NCBI RefSeq assembly: GCF_900182785.1
Contig: NZ_FXTS01000005.1
Span: forward strand, 62,001-126,000
DNA length: 64,000 bases
From: Oceanospirillum linum
GTDB taxonomy: Bacteria > Pseudomonadota > Gammaproteobacteria > Pseudomonadales > Halomonadaceae
Direction: 5' to 3'
In this document: positions 17,795 to 24,190 of the stretch, piece after piece
How the letters are laid out: each line of letters starts with the position of its first letter
Position numbering within the stretch: position 1 is the first letter of the stretch
Notes under the pieces: model-generated
The model's database searches: none
Seen by the model: only the letters and a program-made list of their open reading frames with translations
Told to the model about the DNA's origin: nothing
Made by a program: the position numbers and the translations under genes

Positions 17795-18736
17795 CTAGGC
17801 TTGTCGGCTGAACACCAGGGCTTTCAAGCCGCCTTCAGGGTCAATATCCGGAAACTCCGGCGGATTATCCAGCCGGTAATCAAAAGTCACCTCCGGGGAC
17901 TCTTCCGCCATCCCCTCAATCAGAAACTGAGAGGTAACCGTCGGATCATTAACACAGGCCAGCACCTGACCGGATTCGGTAAGCAGCTCCGGCAAACGTC
18001 GCAGAATCTTCCGGTAATCCTTCGTCAGGGCAAAACTCCCCTTCTGAAAGCTGGGCGGATCAATAATCACCAGATCATAAGGGCCATACTTACGCACCTT
18101 ACCCCAGGACTTAAACAGATCGTGCCCCATAAAGGTGACCTTTTTCAGATCATGGCCGTTTAAACGGTGGTTTTCCCGCCCCCGGTTTAACGCGGCTTTG
18201 GCCATATCAAGATTCACCACATGATCCGCACCACCGGCTATGGCAGCCACAGAGAAACCACAGGTGTACGAAAACAGATTTAACACCCGTTTTTGACCGG
18301 CCTGCGCCCGCACCCAGTCACGCCCCAGACGCATATCAAAAAACAGACCGTTGTTCTGCTTACCCCCCAGATCCAGCCTGTATTTAAGGCCGCTTTCTGT
18401 CACATCCTGCTGTTCGTTATGCGTGCCCCACAGCAGCTCCATAGGCACACCTTCCCGTGCTCTGTGCTGCAACAGCAGTGACGTTGCACCACTGCTCTGC
18501 CAGAGATCGCTTTCTGTCCAGCGGGTCAGCAGCGCCTGCAGTTCTGCCAGAAACGCCTCGGAAGGCTCCTTAAACAGACACACCAACACCTGTCCCTGCA
18601 ACCAGTCAACGGTTAGCTGTTCCAGCCCCTCGTAACAGCGACCCCGCCCGTGAAATAAACGACGAACTTCGGTGGGAGGAGCTGACAAAGCAGCGTGCAG
18701 GATATTTTCTAAAGTAACGAGCGCGTGAGTTTCCAT
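17795..18736 (-). CDS. SAM-dependent methyltransferase, RlmI/RlmK-like
   Basis: A 313-aa class I methyltransferase. The SAM-binding loop is VLNLFSYTCGFSVAAIAGGA, the acidic residue is in VVNLDMAK, and the catalytic/target motif is DLVIIDPPSF. This is the PF10672-type domain of 23S rRNA cytosine/guanine methyltransferases. It lacks the PUA domain of RlmI; the N-terminal ~120 residues are a short divergent segment (LFHGRGRCYEGLEQLTVDWL). So an rRNA target is likely but not certain. It lies alone, and its upstream side borders the accessory island. Confidence 0.8.
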   Translation of the reverse strand: METHALVTLENILHAALSAPPTEVRRLFHGRGRCYEGLEQLTVDWLQGQVLVCLFKEPSEAFLAELQALLTRWTESDLWQSSGATSLLLQHRAREGVPMELLWGTHNEQQDVTESGLKYRLDLGGKQNNGLFFDMRLGRDWVRAQAGQKRVLNLFSYTCGFSVAAIAGGADHVVNLDMAKAALNRGRENHRLNGHDLKKVTFMGHDLFKSWGKVRKYGPYDLVIIDPPSFQKGSFALTKDYRKILRRLPELLTESGQVLACVNDPTVTSQFLIEGMAEESPEVTFDYRLDNPPEFPDIDPEGGLKALVFSRQA

Positions 18737-18911
18737 AGTACCTTCAGGGCTGTTAAAGCAAGGCGCGGTATTTTACAGGAATATCAGCGGGAGGCTAAAT
18801 TTATGGTGGGGAACGCCGGATAGGTGGGGATTGCCGACCTCGGCAGTGAGGTGGTGGAATGGCTCTTTGGAGGGCGCACGAAGTTAAGACGCTTTGCTAG
18901 ATTGAAACTAA

Positions 18912-18935
18912 AAACAGCGCCAAAAGGCGCTGTTT
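18912..18935 (-). terminator. Terminator of the PLD-NTase-DUF262 operon
   Basis: Perfect 10-bp stem AAACAGCGCC / GGCGCTGTTT with a 4-nt loop, followed on the minus strand by TTTTT. It starts 15 bases after the DUF262 gene stop. Confidence 0.9.
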
Positions 18936-18949
18936 AGTATTGTTGCAAT

Positions 18950-20026
18950 CTAATGCCGCTTAGATTTTAGAATTTGTTTGATCGCCTCATGCCTACCAAG
19001 TCTATTTCCCTTATCGCGCGTTCCTTCCTTCGCTAAGGATTTATAGGTAACAATTTGATCTGCACAATCTGGAAAATATTCTTTAAGAAGACCATCATTA
19101 TCATAATTATCAATAAAATCCCTATAATTAACCAACGCTTCACTAGACAAGCATTCATCATCAATAAGAGACTCATAAACAGCAGTAAACAAACTATAAA
19201 AGTGAACCTGCCTCTTCAATATCAAAGTTCTATCTCTCTTCCCTTCTATTACAACATCAACTTGCCGCAAAACGCCTTCAAACCGTTCAATATCAGTTTC
19301 TTTATCGGGATATTCATCATTATAAAGATCATAAATTTTATTTATATTATCATTTCTAATATCAGCCTGAATCCCTTGCTTCATAAAAACGAGCAAAGTG
19401 CTAACAAAAGAAATATCCCTCATACGCCGTCTATCCGACACCCCAAAAATACCATTTTTCGACCAAAAATCGAGCTCGGACAACGATGAAACCACCTTCA
19501 TGAACTCCCCGTCGAATTCGGCGTTCCTAAGCTCCTGAGGATTCAGTGTCATATTATTACTATTAAGCCTCAAAAACATCGTAACAATATCATCTCTTAG
19601 TACGCTATTCCTGATAATTCGAACTGAAAAGACATAGGCCCAAAGCGCTTTCTTATCATCAGTACCCAAATCCTTAAAATAGCGGTTTTTCACTCGTTGA
19701 TAACATGAGTTGGAGGCGTTTAGCGATGAATCTGTAAGTTTGAATGTATTAGAAATATATTGAAAAATCGCTCCTGTTCTCTGCTGCCCATCAACTATGG
19801 AATAACATGTATCACCTGAATTTTCATCAGTCCCAGTATTCCAAAGGTATATTTCAGGAATAGGATAACCCATCAGAATTGACTCAATAAGCTGAACTTG
19901 GTTTTTCTTAGTCCAAACATAATTCCTTTGAAAGGAATCATCTACGACCAAAAGCCCTTTATTGTGCAGATCGGAAAGCCATTTCACTGTTTGAGGCTGA
20001 ATATCAATTGAGTCAATTAACTTCAT
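18950..20026 (-). CDS. DUF262 domain protein (ParB/GmrSD-like N-domain)
   Basis: A 358-aa protein with the DUF262 signature: FQRNYVW at residues 32-38 and DGQQR at 79-83 (nucleotide-binding ParB/Srx-like fold), then LNSNNMTLNPQELRNAEF. Unlike GmrSD, no DUF1524 HNH nuclease follows; the C-terminal half is helical and ends KQILKSKRH. DUF262 proteins often sit in anti-phage islands, where they are thought to bind or hydrolyse nucleotides. The gene is AT-rich compared with its neighbours and overlaps the nucleotidyltransferase-like gene by 14 bases, so the two are made together. Confidence 0.85.
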   Translation of the reverse strand: MKLIDSIDIQPQTVKWLSDLHNKGLLVVDDSFQRNYVWTKKNQVQLIESILMGYPIPEIYLWNTGTDENSGDTCYSIVDGQQRTGAIFQYISNTFKLTDSSLNASNSCYQRVKNRYFKDLGTDDKKALWAYVFSVRIIRNSVLRDDIVTMFLRLNSNNMTLNPQELRNAEFDGEFMKVVSSLSELDFWSKNGIFGVSDRRRMRDISFVSTLLVFMKQGIQADIRNDNINKIYDLYNDEYPDKETDIERFEGVLRQVDVVIEGKRDRTLILKRQVHFYSLFTAVYESLIDDECLSSEALVNYRDFIDNYDNDGLLKEYFPDCADQIVTYKSLAKEGTRDKGNRLGRHEAIKQILKSKRH

Positions 20027-20606
20027 TACTTATATCATCCCTTAACTTAGAGATACCTCTAATATGGTAATCTTGAACAGAAACCCAATCAGAGTATATC
20101 CTATAATTTATATCATGACTTATTTTAAACTTTAACTGCAAATCAGCTTTAAATGTTCTCACCTTCCGCTGCCAGCCTTCAAGAACAGCATTACCATATG
20201 TGTCATCAGAGTCTTTAATACTAACAAACCCATTAAAAACATTAGAACATTTGCTTGCATAGCCTCTAAGGTATGATTGCTGAGATATATCTCTATACGC
20301 TCCCCATATATCCTTATACAGATCATAAGAAACGATAACAAGATCAAAATCAGACTCATCACAAAATTCTTTAAATCTTTTATTTGGCGAAAAACTATAC
20401 CTAGTCTTAGCACTACCAACTATAGATATATTATTAAACGGGATACCCAAAGCAACAGATATAAACTTCTTAAACTCATCGTAAACCTTACTGAACTCGC
20501 CTCCATTCTTCTGAAAATACCATACATCTTGGCCAACTAGATACTTATAATAGACCTCAACTTCATTATTACTAAAAATAAAATTCTTAATTTCATCTTC
20601 TTCCAT
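20013..20606 (-). CDS. Nucleotidyltransferase-fold protein
   Basis: 197 aa from ATG 20606. A TTG at 20654 would add 16 residues, overlapping the upstream gene. The pattern G64-S65 ... ESD86-F-D88 in SIVGSAKTRYSFSP...SDFDLVIVS matches the pol-beta nucleotidyltransferase core (GS-x-DxD), with a spacer longer than in minimal MNT antitoxins. A later basic-aromatic part (GWQRKVRTFKADLQLKFK) may bind substrate. It is strongly AT-rich, a sign of transfer. It stands between a PLD protein and a DUF262 protein in one operon. Function unknown; a nucleotide modifier or signal synthase are possibilities. Confidence 0.7.
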   Translation of the reverse strand: MEEDEIKNFIFSNNEVEVYYKYLVGQDVWYFQKNGGEFSKVYDEFKKFISVALGIPFNNISIVGSAKTRYSFSPNKRFKEFCDESDFDLVIVSYDLYKDIWGAYRDISQQSYLRGYASKCSNVFNGFVSIKDSDDTYGNAVLEGWQRKVRTFKADLQLKFKISHDINYRIYSDWVSVQDYHIRGISKLRDDISNEVN

Positions 20607-20626
20607 ATATTGCACCAAAATCGAAA

Positions 20627-21334
20627 CTAAACATTGAGAAAACTGTGTGGCCAAATAAAGAAGTCGCCATATTTACCGGTTTTGGCCTCACCGCCCGCAC
20701 TTAAGCCTTTTTGGGTCAGGTTTTGCTTACCTTCTTTCTCTTCCACGTAACCTTCGGCAACCAGTTTCTCAATCAGCTCTGGTGTTTTCATTTTTAACTT
20801 TGCTGCAAGCTTCGAAGAGGTGAGTTTTCCGGTAGGGTTATTCGCTTTGCTTTTTACTTGCTTGGCTTTAACGTCTCCTTCCTTGTCAACTTTCTGCATG
20901 GTGATGCGTACTTCATCACTAACGCGAATAATCCGCTGCGCCTCTTCATAGGCATCACGGTACATTTCCACGTCTTCGTCACGGGACAGGTAAATTCCCA
21001 TCTCGTTGTTATTCACCTGACTGAACTCATACAGGTTCAGGCTGGTGATGATGCAGTCGGTCTCATTCATGTAGCACTTAGCGTGCAGGTTCTTGCAGAA
21101 GCTGGTGCGGATAAAGGTCAAATCATTCAGCCAGCTGATTTCGTTGGGTTGAAGCTCGCTTTTGCCATAAACAATACGAACATCAATTTTCAGCCGGTTT
21201 TTGTCCTCTAATAACTCTTTGATGCGGTCATTCAGTTTGAGGAAAGGACTTATCAGGATCAGGCGCTCGGAGGCATTTTTGATCAGCTCTTCGAGGTAAT
21301 AATTAGTGGCGGTGGTATTAAGAAACTTGGCCAT
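20627..21334 (-). CDS. Phospholipase D-like domain protein
   Basis: 235 aa from ATG 21334, which follows AAGGGAG; an in-frame start at 21397 is less likely. One HKD-like motif is present: NLHAKCYMNETDCIITSLNLYEFS, the PLD superfamily core used by phosphodiesterases and nucleases (two chains usually make one active site). Residues about 165-235 form a basic linker and a winged-helix-like tail (SSKLAAKLKMKTPELIEKLVAEGYVEE). This layout is common among small PLD nucleases in defence and restriction islands. First gene of the operon with the nucleotidyltransferase and DUF262 proteins; 20 bases separate it from the next gene. Confidence 0.8.
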   Translation of the reverse strand: MAKFLNTTATNYYLEELIKNASERLILISPFLKLNDRIKELLEDKNRLKIDVRIVYGKSELQPNEISWLNDLTFIRTSFCKNLHAKCYMNETDCIITSLNLYEFSQVNNNEMGIYLSRDEDVEMYRDAYEEAQRIIRVSDEVRITMQKVDKEGDVKAKQVKSKANNPTGKLTSSKLAAKLKMKTPELIEKLVAEGYVEEKEGKQNLTQKGLSAGGEAKTGKYGDFFIWPHSFLNV

Positions 21335-21647
21335 TACATGAAGCTCCCTTTCTTGGCAGTTATCAGTTGATAAATGCAGAGTTAAGTCAGAACGCAAGAT
21401 TCAGATGCAGAAGGCTTTGGTTCCGATACCAAAAGCTGTGCAGGGAGGCTTTGAATTTGAGAGGAGAGTTCCATCTTCAGATCAGGCCGCATCCTTGCCT
21501 AACGCATCCGCGTTTATTTTGCAGACACCGGGTCTGCGTTCCTTAGTTCACTAATACTGGAGTCTATCGAATACAACTTCTTGAGTACACAAACAAAAAG
21601 TCTGATAGCAGGCTATCCGACTTCGATAAAATGAGGGCAAAAGAAGA
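21335..21647. other. Intergenic region between two island operons
   Basis: 313 bases upstream of the PLD operon. It holds the DUF2442 terminator (21599-21622) and a small hairpin GCAGAC-ACCGG-GTCTGC near 21520-21536. The promoter of the PLD operon must lie here, but I see no consensus pair good enough to name. Confidence 0.6.
21599..21622 (-). terminator. Terminator after the DUF2442 gene
   Basis: On the minus strand an AGTC-GATAG / CTATC-GACT stem with one internal mismatch, then TTTTTG. It starts about 25 bases beyond the DUF2442 stop. Confidence 0.7.
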
Positions 21648-21902
21648 TTACTGAACCGCTTGGCTCTGCTTTAACTGAAGCTCTTTCAGAAACTCCAGTG
21701 CTAAGTCCACCCCATTCGGCCAGACAACGGTTTCCAGCTCAGGATCAACCGCCAACTGCTGAAATGTGCCGATATCTTTGAGGGGCTCAAACACCGAACC
21801 TTTGAGCACACATTCCAGACCAACCTTACCGGAGGTGTCATCATCAAAGGCAACCCAAATTTTATAGCCGGATAAATACTTAGCCGATGTAACGTGCTGC
21901 AT
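21648..21902 (-). CDS. DUF2442 protein
   Basis: 84 aa from ATG 21902 (a TTG at 21914 is an alternative). The family pattern is clear: VTSAKYLSGYKIWVAFDDDTSG, then VFEPLKDIGTFQQLAVDPE and VVWPNGVDLALEFL. DUF2442 genes are usually paired with DUF4160 and look like toxin-antitoxin partners. Here no DUF4160 gene is present; instead a one-TM protein and a 55-aa ORF lie upstream in the same operon. The partner may have been replaced or lost. Confidence 0.88.
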   Translation of the reverse strand: MQHVTSAKYLSGYKIWVAFDDDTSGKVGLECVLKGSVFEPLKDIGTFQQLAVDPELETVVWPNGVDLALEFLKELQLKQSQAVQ

Positions 21903-21920
21903 GATCTGCTTCAACCTAAC

Positions 21921-22430
21921 TCAATTCTCTGACGACGATGAGGTGCTTTGCTGGGCCTGAGACTCGATTTTTTGCTTAATAGATTCGGGAAGGGACGGAT
22001 TTTGAGGTGACGATTCCATAATACTGTTGAGCCAGATAATCATAGAAATTAGAGCAACAAGAGCTGTTGAAATAAGACCGGCAACAACCCCCTCTATCAG
22101 CCTTTTATGCAGAGGAGTTTTTACATTCTTGATGATTTCAGAATCACGAATCTCCTGCTGGTAAACTAAAAGCTCTTCAGCAAGTGTTGCCTGGATAAAG
22201 GTATTTAACTGAGATTCAGCTTCGTCTCTGTAACGCTTAATCGATTCTGGGCGCGAGTGCTGGTTATAAAAGTAGGTCTGCATCTCTTCAGGCGTGGGGT
22301 AACTTCCTGAATCGTCATGATGCTTTTGAATCCATCGAACTTTTTCTTGCTTGTAAACAGAATAAGCCACCATCCCAACAAAATCGTCATCTCCCTGAAC
22401 AAGATCGTTAAAGATGTTGTGCCCCCACAT
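21921..22430 (-). CDS. Hypothetical protein with one transmembrane segment
   Basis: 169 aa, not recognised. The N-terminal part (NDLVQGDDDFVGMVAYSVYKQEKVRWIQ) is helical and charged; residues about 113-134 (GVVAGLISTALVALISMIIWL) form one membrane helix; the Ser-rich tail follows. The start ATG has a perfect AGGAGG 7 bases upstream, and it follows the 55-aa ORF by 11 bases. So a soluble sensor or effector domain is tethered to the inner membrane. In a defence island such a layout would fit a membrane-acting effector, but nothing in the sequence proves it. Confidence 0.75.
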   Translation of the reverse strand: MWGHNIFNDLVQGDDDFVGMVAYSVYKQEKVRWIQKHHDDSGSYPTPEEMQTYFYNQHSRPESIKRYRDEAESQLNTFIQATLAEELLVYQQEIRDSEIIKNVKTPLHKRLIEGVVAGLISTALVALISMIIWLNSIMESSPQNPSLPESIKQKIESQAQQSTSSSSEN

Positions 22431-22441
22431 AACAAAACCTC

Positions 22442-22609
22442 CTAAACGGCATGACTCCTTCGGGATTGCTTGTACTTCTCATTAATTTCCTCAGCAGAGA
22501 AGTGGCGGCGAGCAATCTGACGCTTAACATGTTCAGGCAAATCATAGGCATCAAGGCTTTTTTTACGCCTCATCGCTCTAGCAGCTGTTCTAATAATTCC
22601 CAGAGTCAT
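22442..22609 (-). CDS. Small hypothetical protein, 55 aa
   Basis: Reads MTLGIIRTAARAMRRKKSLD and continues to SRRSHAV; very basic. ATG 22609 is preceded by GAGGTGAAGCT, a good ribosome binding site, and the stop is followed at once by the AGGAGG of the next gene. This arrangement supports a real gene at the head of a three-gene operon with the TM protein and DUF2442. No family recognised. A small basic first gene could be an antitoxin or regulator (inference). Confidence 0.6.
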   Translation of the reverse strand: MTLGIIRTAARAMRRKKSLDAYDLPEHVKRQIARRHFSAEEINEKYKQSRRSHAV

Positions 22610-22730
22610 AGCTTCACCTCGTTCAGATAGTGCTTACCCCTGTTGCTTTGCACAAATATACCATAACTCGAACAGCATGTTCAGCAAGACCAAATTCTTG
22701 CTTCAAATAGACGAAACTACTCAACCTCTC

Positions 22731-22883
22731 CCTTTCCCGTTATCCTTAGCCCCCTGTTTTTCACGCTTGCTACCGGTGTTTTACCCATGACATCCCCTGC
22801 TTCATCCGCTAACCACCCGTCATCCACTGAAACCGATCTGCCGATTCTGGCACAGGTGCCGAAGCTGGTATCTCAGCTGCACT
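22731..22883 (+). repeat. Left copy of the hrpB 5' region (direct repeat)
   Basis: 153 bases matching 24037-24190 with about 11 substitutions and one indel (roughly 92% identity by eye). It includes the leader and the first 32 codons of hrpB. Similarity stops sharply after CAGCTGCACT in both copies. Confidence 0.92.
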
Positions 22884-22891
22884 ATGATTAG
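22787..22891 (+). pseudogene. hrpB fragment (34-codon stub)
   Basis: Starts MTSPASSANHPSSTE, like HrpB at 24094, and stops after 34 codons at TAG 22889-22891 where the similarity ends. Several of the differences are synonymous (CAC/CAT, GAT/GAC, GCA/GCG), so the copies may have separated while both were coding. That fits an incoming element bringing its own hrpB start, or an old partial duplication. Confidence 0.8.
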
Positions 22892-23017
22892 ATACCCGCG
22901 GTCACCAGGTTGTTGAACCACTAGTGAAATGTGTTTGAGACAGGTCAGTTGTTTTGCAAGGTAGAAAAAGAAACAGCGGGGTGTCAGACGTCTGAAAGCC
23001 CAACAGAGCGGTTTTGT

Positions 23018-23653
23018 CTAAACAGCCTTGTAATTTGGGTTTCTTCGCTTTTTAGGGTCGAAGTAGCCAATTATCGCATTAGGATTGACGATACAAAGTT
23101 GAATGTGATTTTTGGAGCGAAAGCCTGCATTTTCATACAGCGGCTCGCCTTCCGGGAACATCCCTCTGACAGAGTCGATAAAGTCAGGGTGGTTTTGAAT
23201 TGCTTTTTTATCGTCTGTTTCAAGCGCCTCTGCAATCAGCTCGTTATTCATCTGCTGCATACGCATCATGACCTGACAGTCCAACTCCCGGACAAACGAT
23301 ATATCATCAACCACAGCTTTATTTTGAGGCAGAGGCTTTTCCAGAGCTTCAAACTCTTCTTTTAACAGCTGGTACGCATCTTTTGCCTGAGCAAGATATT
23401 CTGCATCAAGCAGATCCACACAGTTACTCAGCTTAATAACCGCCCCTACTACTGCCGGGTTTCTAATTGATTTACTGTCTTTGGCCCATTCCAATGCACG
23501 CTGATAACTGCCTTCCCAAAAATAGATACCACTACCCAACCAGTCATGAGAATTTTCACTGGCGGTCAGGTGCTTGCCGTTTTTGACAACGCGGTCATAT
23601 ACCTTTTGGTCACATCCGTGAAACCCAAAAACAATCCCTGGTGAAAGGTACAT
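23018..23653 (-). CDS. PARP/ART-like putative toxin (DUF3990-like)
   Basis: 211 aa. The N-terminus has GFHGCD (His12) and, 30 residues on, SHDWLGSGIYFWEG (Tyr44): the His-Gly and G-x-G-I-Y-F pair is the NAD-binding signature of PARP-like ADP-ribosyltransferases. The third catalytic residue cannot be placed with certainty. A central insert (about 85-170) is helical; a final part NHIQLCIVNPNAIIGYF could close the fold. The gene starts 6 bases after a 63-aa gene with its own operator, the usual toxin-antitoxin order. Target unknown. Confidence 0.65.
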   Translation of the reverse strand: MYLSPGIVFGFHGCDQKVYDRVVKNGKHLTASENSHDWLGSGIYFWEGSYQRALEWAKDSKSIRNPAVVGAVIKLSNCVDLLDAEYLAQAKDAYQLLKEEFEALEKPLPQNKAVVDDISFVRELDCQVMMRMQQMNNELIAEALETDDKKAIQNHPDFIDSVRGMFPEGEPLYENAGFRSKNHIQLCIVNPNAIIGYFDPKKRRNPNYKAV

Positions 23654-23659
23654 CCGGAA

Positions 23660-23851
23660 TCAGGCCTTCGCAGATTGTCGCTCGGTATCCGCGAAACGGT
23701 GGATCACGTCACCATTGCGATCCAGAATACCGGCATCCTTAAGGGTCTTTGTGATTGCCTGCATTGAAAGCTCACCAGAAAGTTCACCCTTGATCCGGGC
23801 CTGATGCAGCTTGCGGCGGCGCTCTTGCATAGCTTTACGTAGATTAGTCAT
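23660..23851 (-). CDS. Putative antitoxin, 63 aa
   Basis: A small basic helical protein: MTNLRKAMQERRRKLHQARI, then SGELSMQAITKTLKDAGILDRNGDVIHRFAD. The last part reads like a short domain 'ITKTLKDAGILDRNGDV' that could contact the partner. No Pfam family recognised. It is the first gene of the two-gene operon, 6 bases before the ART-like gene, and a palindrome with a promoter inside lies 22 bases before its start. Antitoxin role is inferred from order, size and operator. Confidence 0.6.
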   Translation of the reverse strand: MTNLRKAMQERRRKLHQARIKGELSGELSMQAITKTLKDAGILDRNGDVIHRFADTERQSAKA

Positions 23852-23872
23852 GGAAGTTCACCCATGTTGTGA

Positions 23873-23906
23873 TGTGTACAGGGGACAAGTATAACCCCTA
23901 TACACA
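23873..23906 (-). promoter_or_regulatory. Promoter-operator of the toxin-antitoxin-like pair
   Basis: 12-base arms TGTGTACAGGGG (23873-23884) and CCCCTATACACA (23895-23906) with a single mismatch and a 10-nt centre. On the minus strand the centre holds a -10 TATACT (23893-23888), with TGGAGA 17 bases upstream as a weak -35. Such a dyad over the -10 is typical of self-repressing antitoxin operators. Confidence 0.6.
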
Positions 23907-24036
23907 CACATCTCCATCAGCTCACAACCGACGCATCAGGTATTCATGATGCCCGCTTTACAGCACGGCAGCAGTGTTTTTCAGGCGGGAGATGACTTCA
24001 TCGGCATGGGTAAAGGTTATGCCTGTTTTGGCAGCA

Positions 24037-24190
24037 CCTTTCCCGTTATCCTTAACCCCCTGATTTTCACGCTTTGCTACCGGTGCTTTACCCATGAGAT
24101 CCCCTGCTTCATCCGTTAACCATCCGTCATCCACTGAAACCGACCTGCCGATTCTGGCGCAGGTGCCGGAGCTGGTCGCTCAGCTGCACT
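24037..24190 (+). repeat. Right copy of the hrpB 5' region (direct repeat)
   Basis: The functional copy; see 22731-22883. Together the copies bracket a 1.15-kb segment that carries only the toxin-antitoxin-like module. Confidence 0.92.

Larger units (their letters stand above)
22610..23017. other. Intergenic region with hrpB relic
   Basis: 408 bases. It contains the left copy of the hrpB 5' region (22731-22883), the dead hrpB stub, a short reading frame resembling the C-terminal end of prolyl aminopeptidases (22892-22936), and a perfect 12-bp palindrome TCAGACGTCTGA (22984-22995) just beyond the toxin-like gene. The whole stretch looks like scar tissue of rearrangement. Confidence 0.7.

Noticed and set aside
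19055..19489. 144-aa frame opposite the DUF262 gene
   Set aside because: Ile/Asn-rich shadow of an AT-rich gene; no family features.
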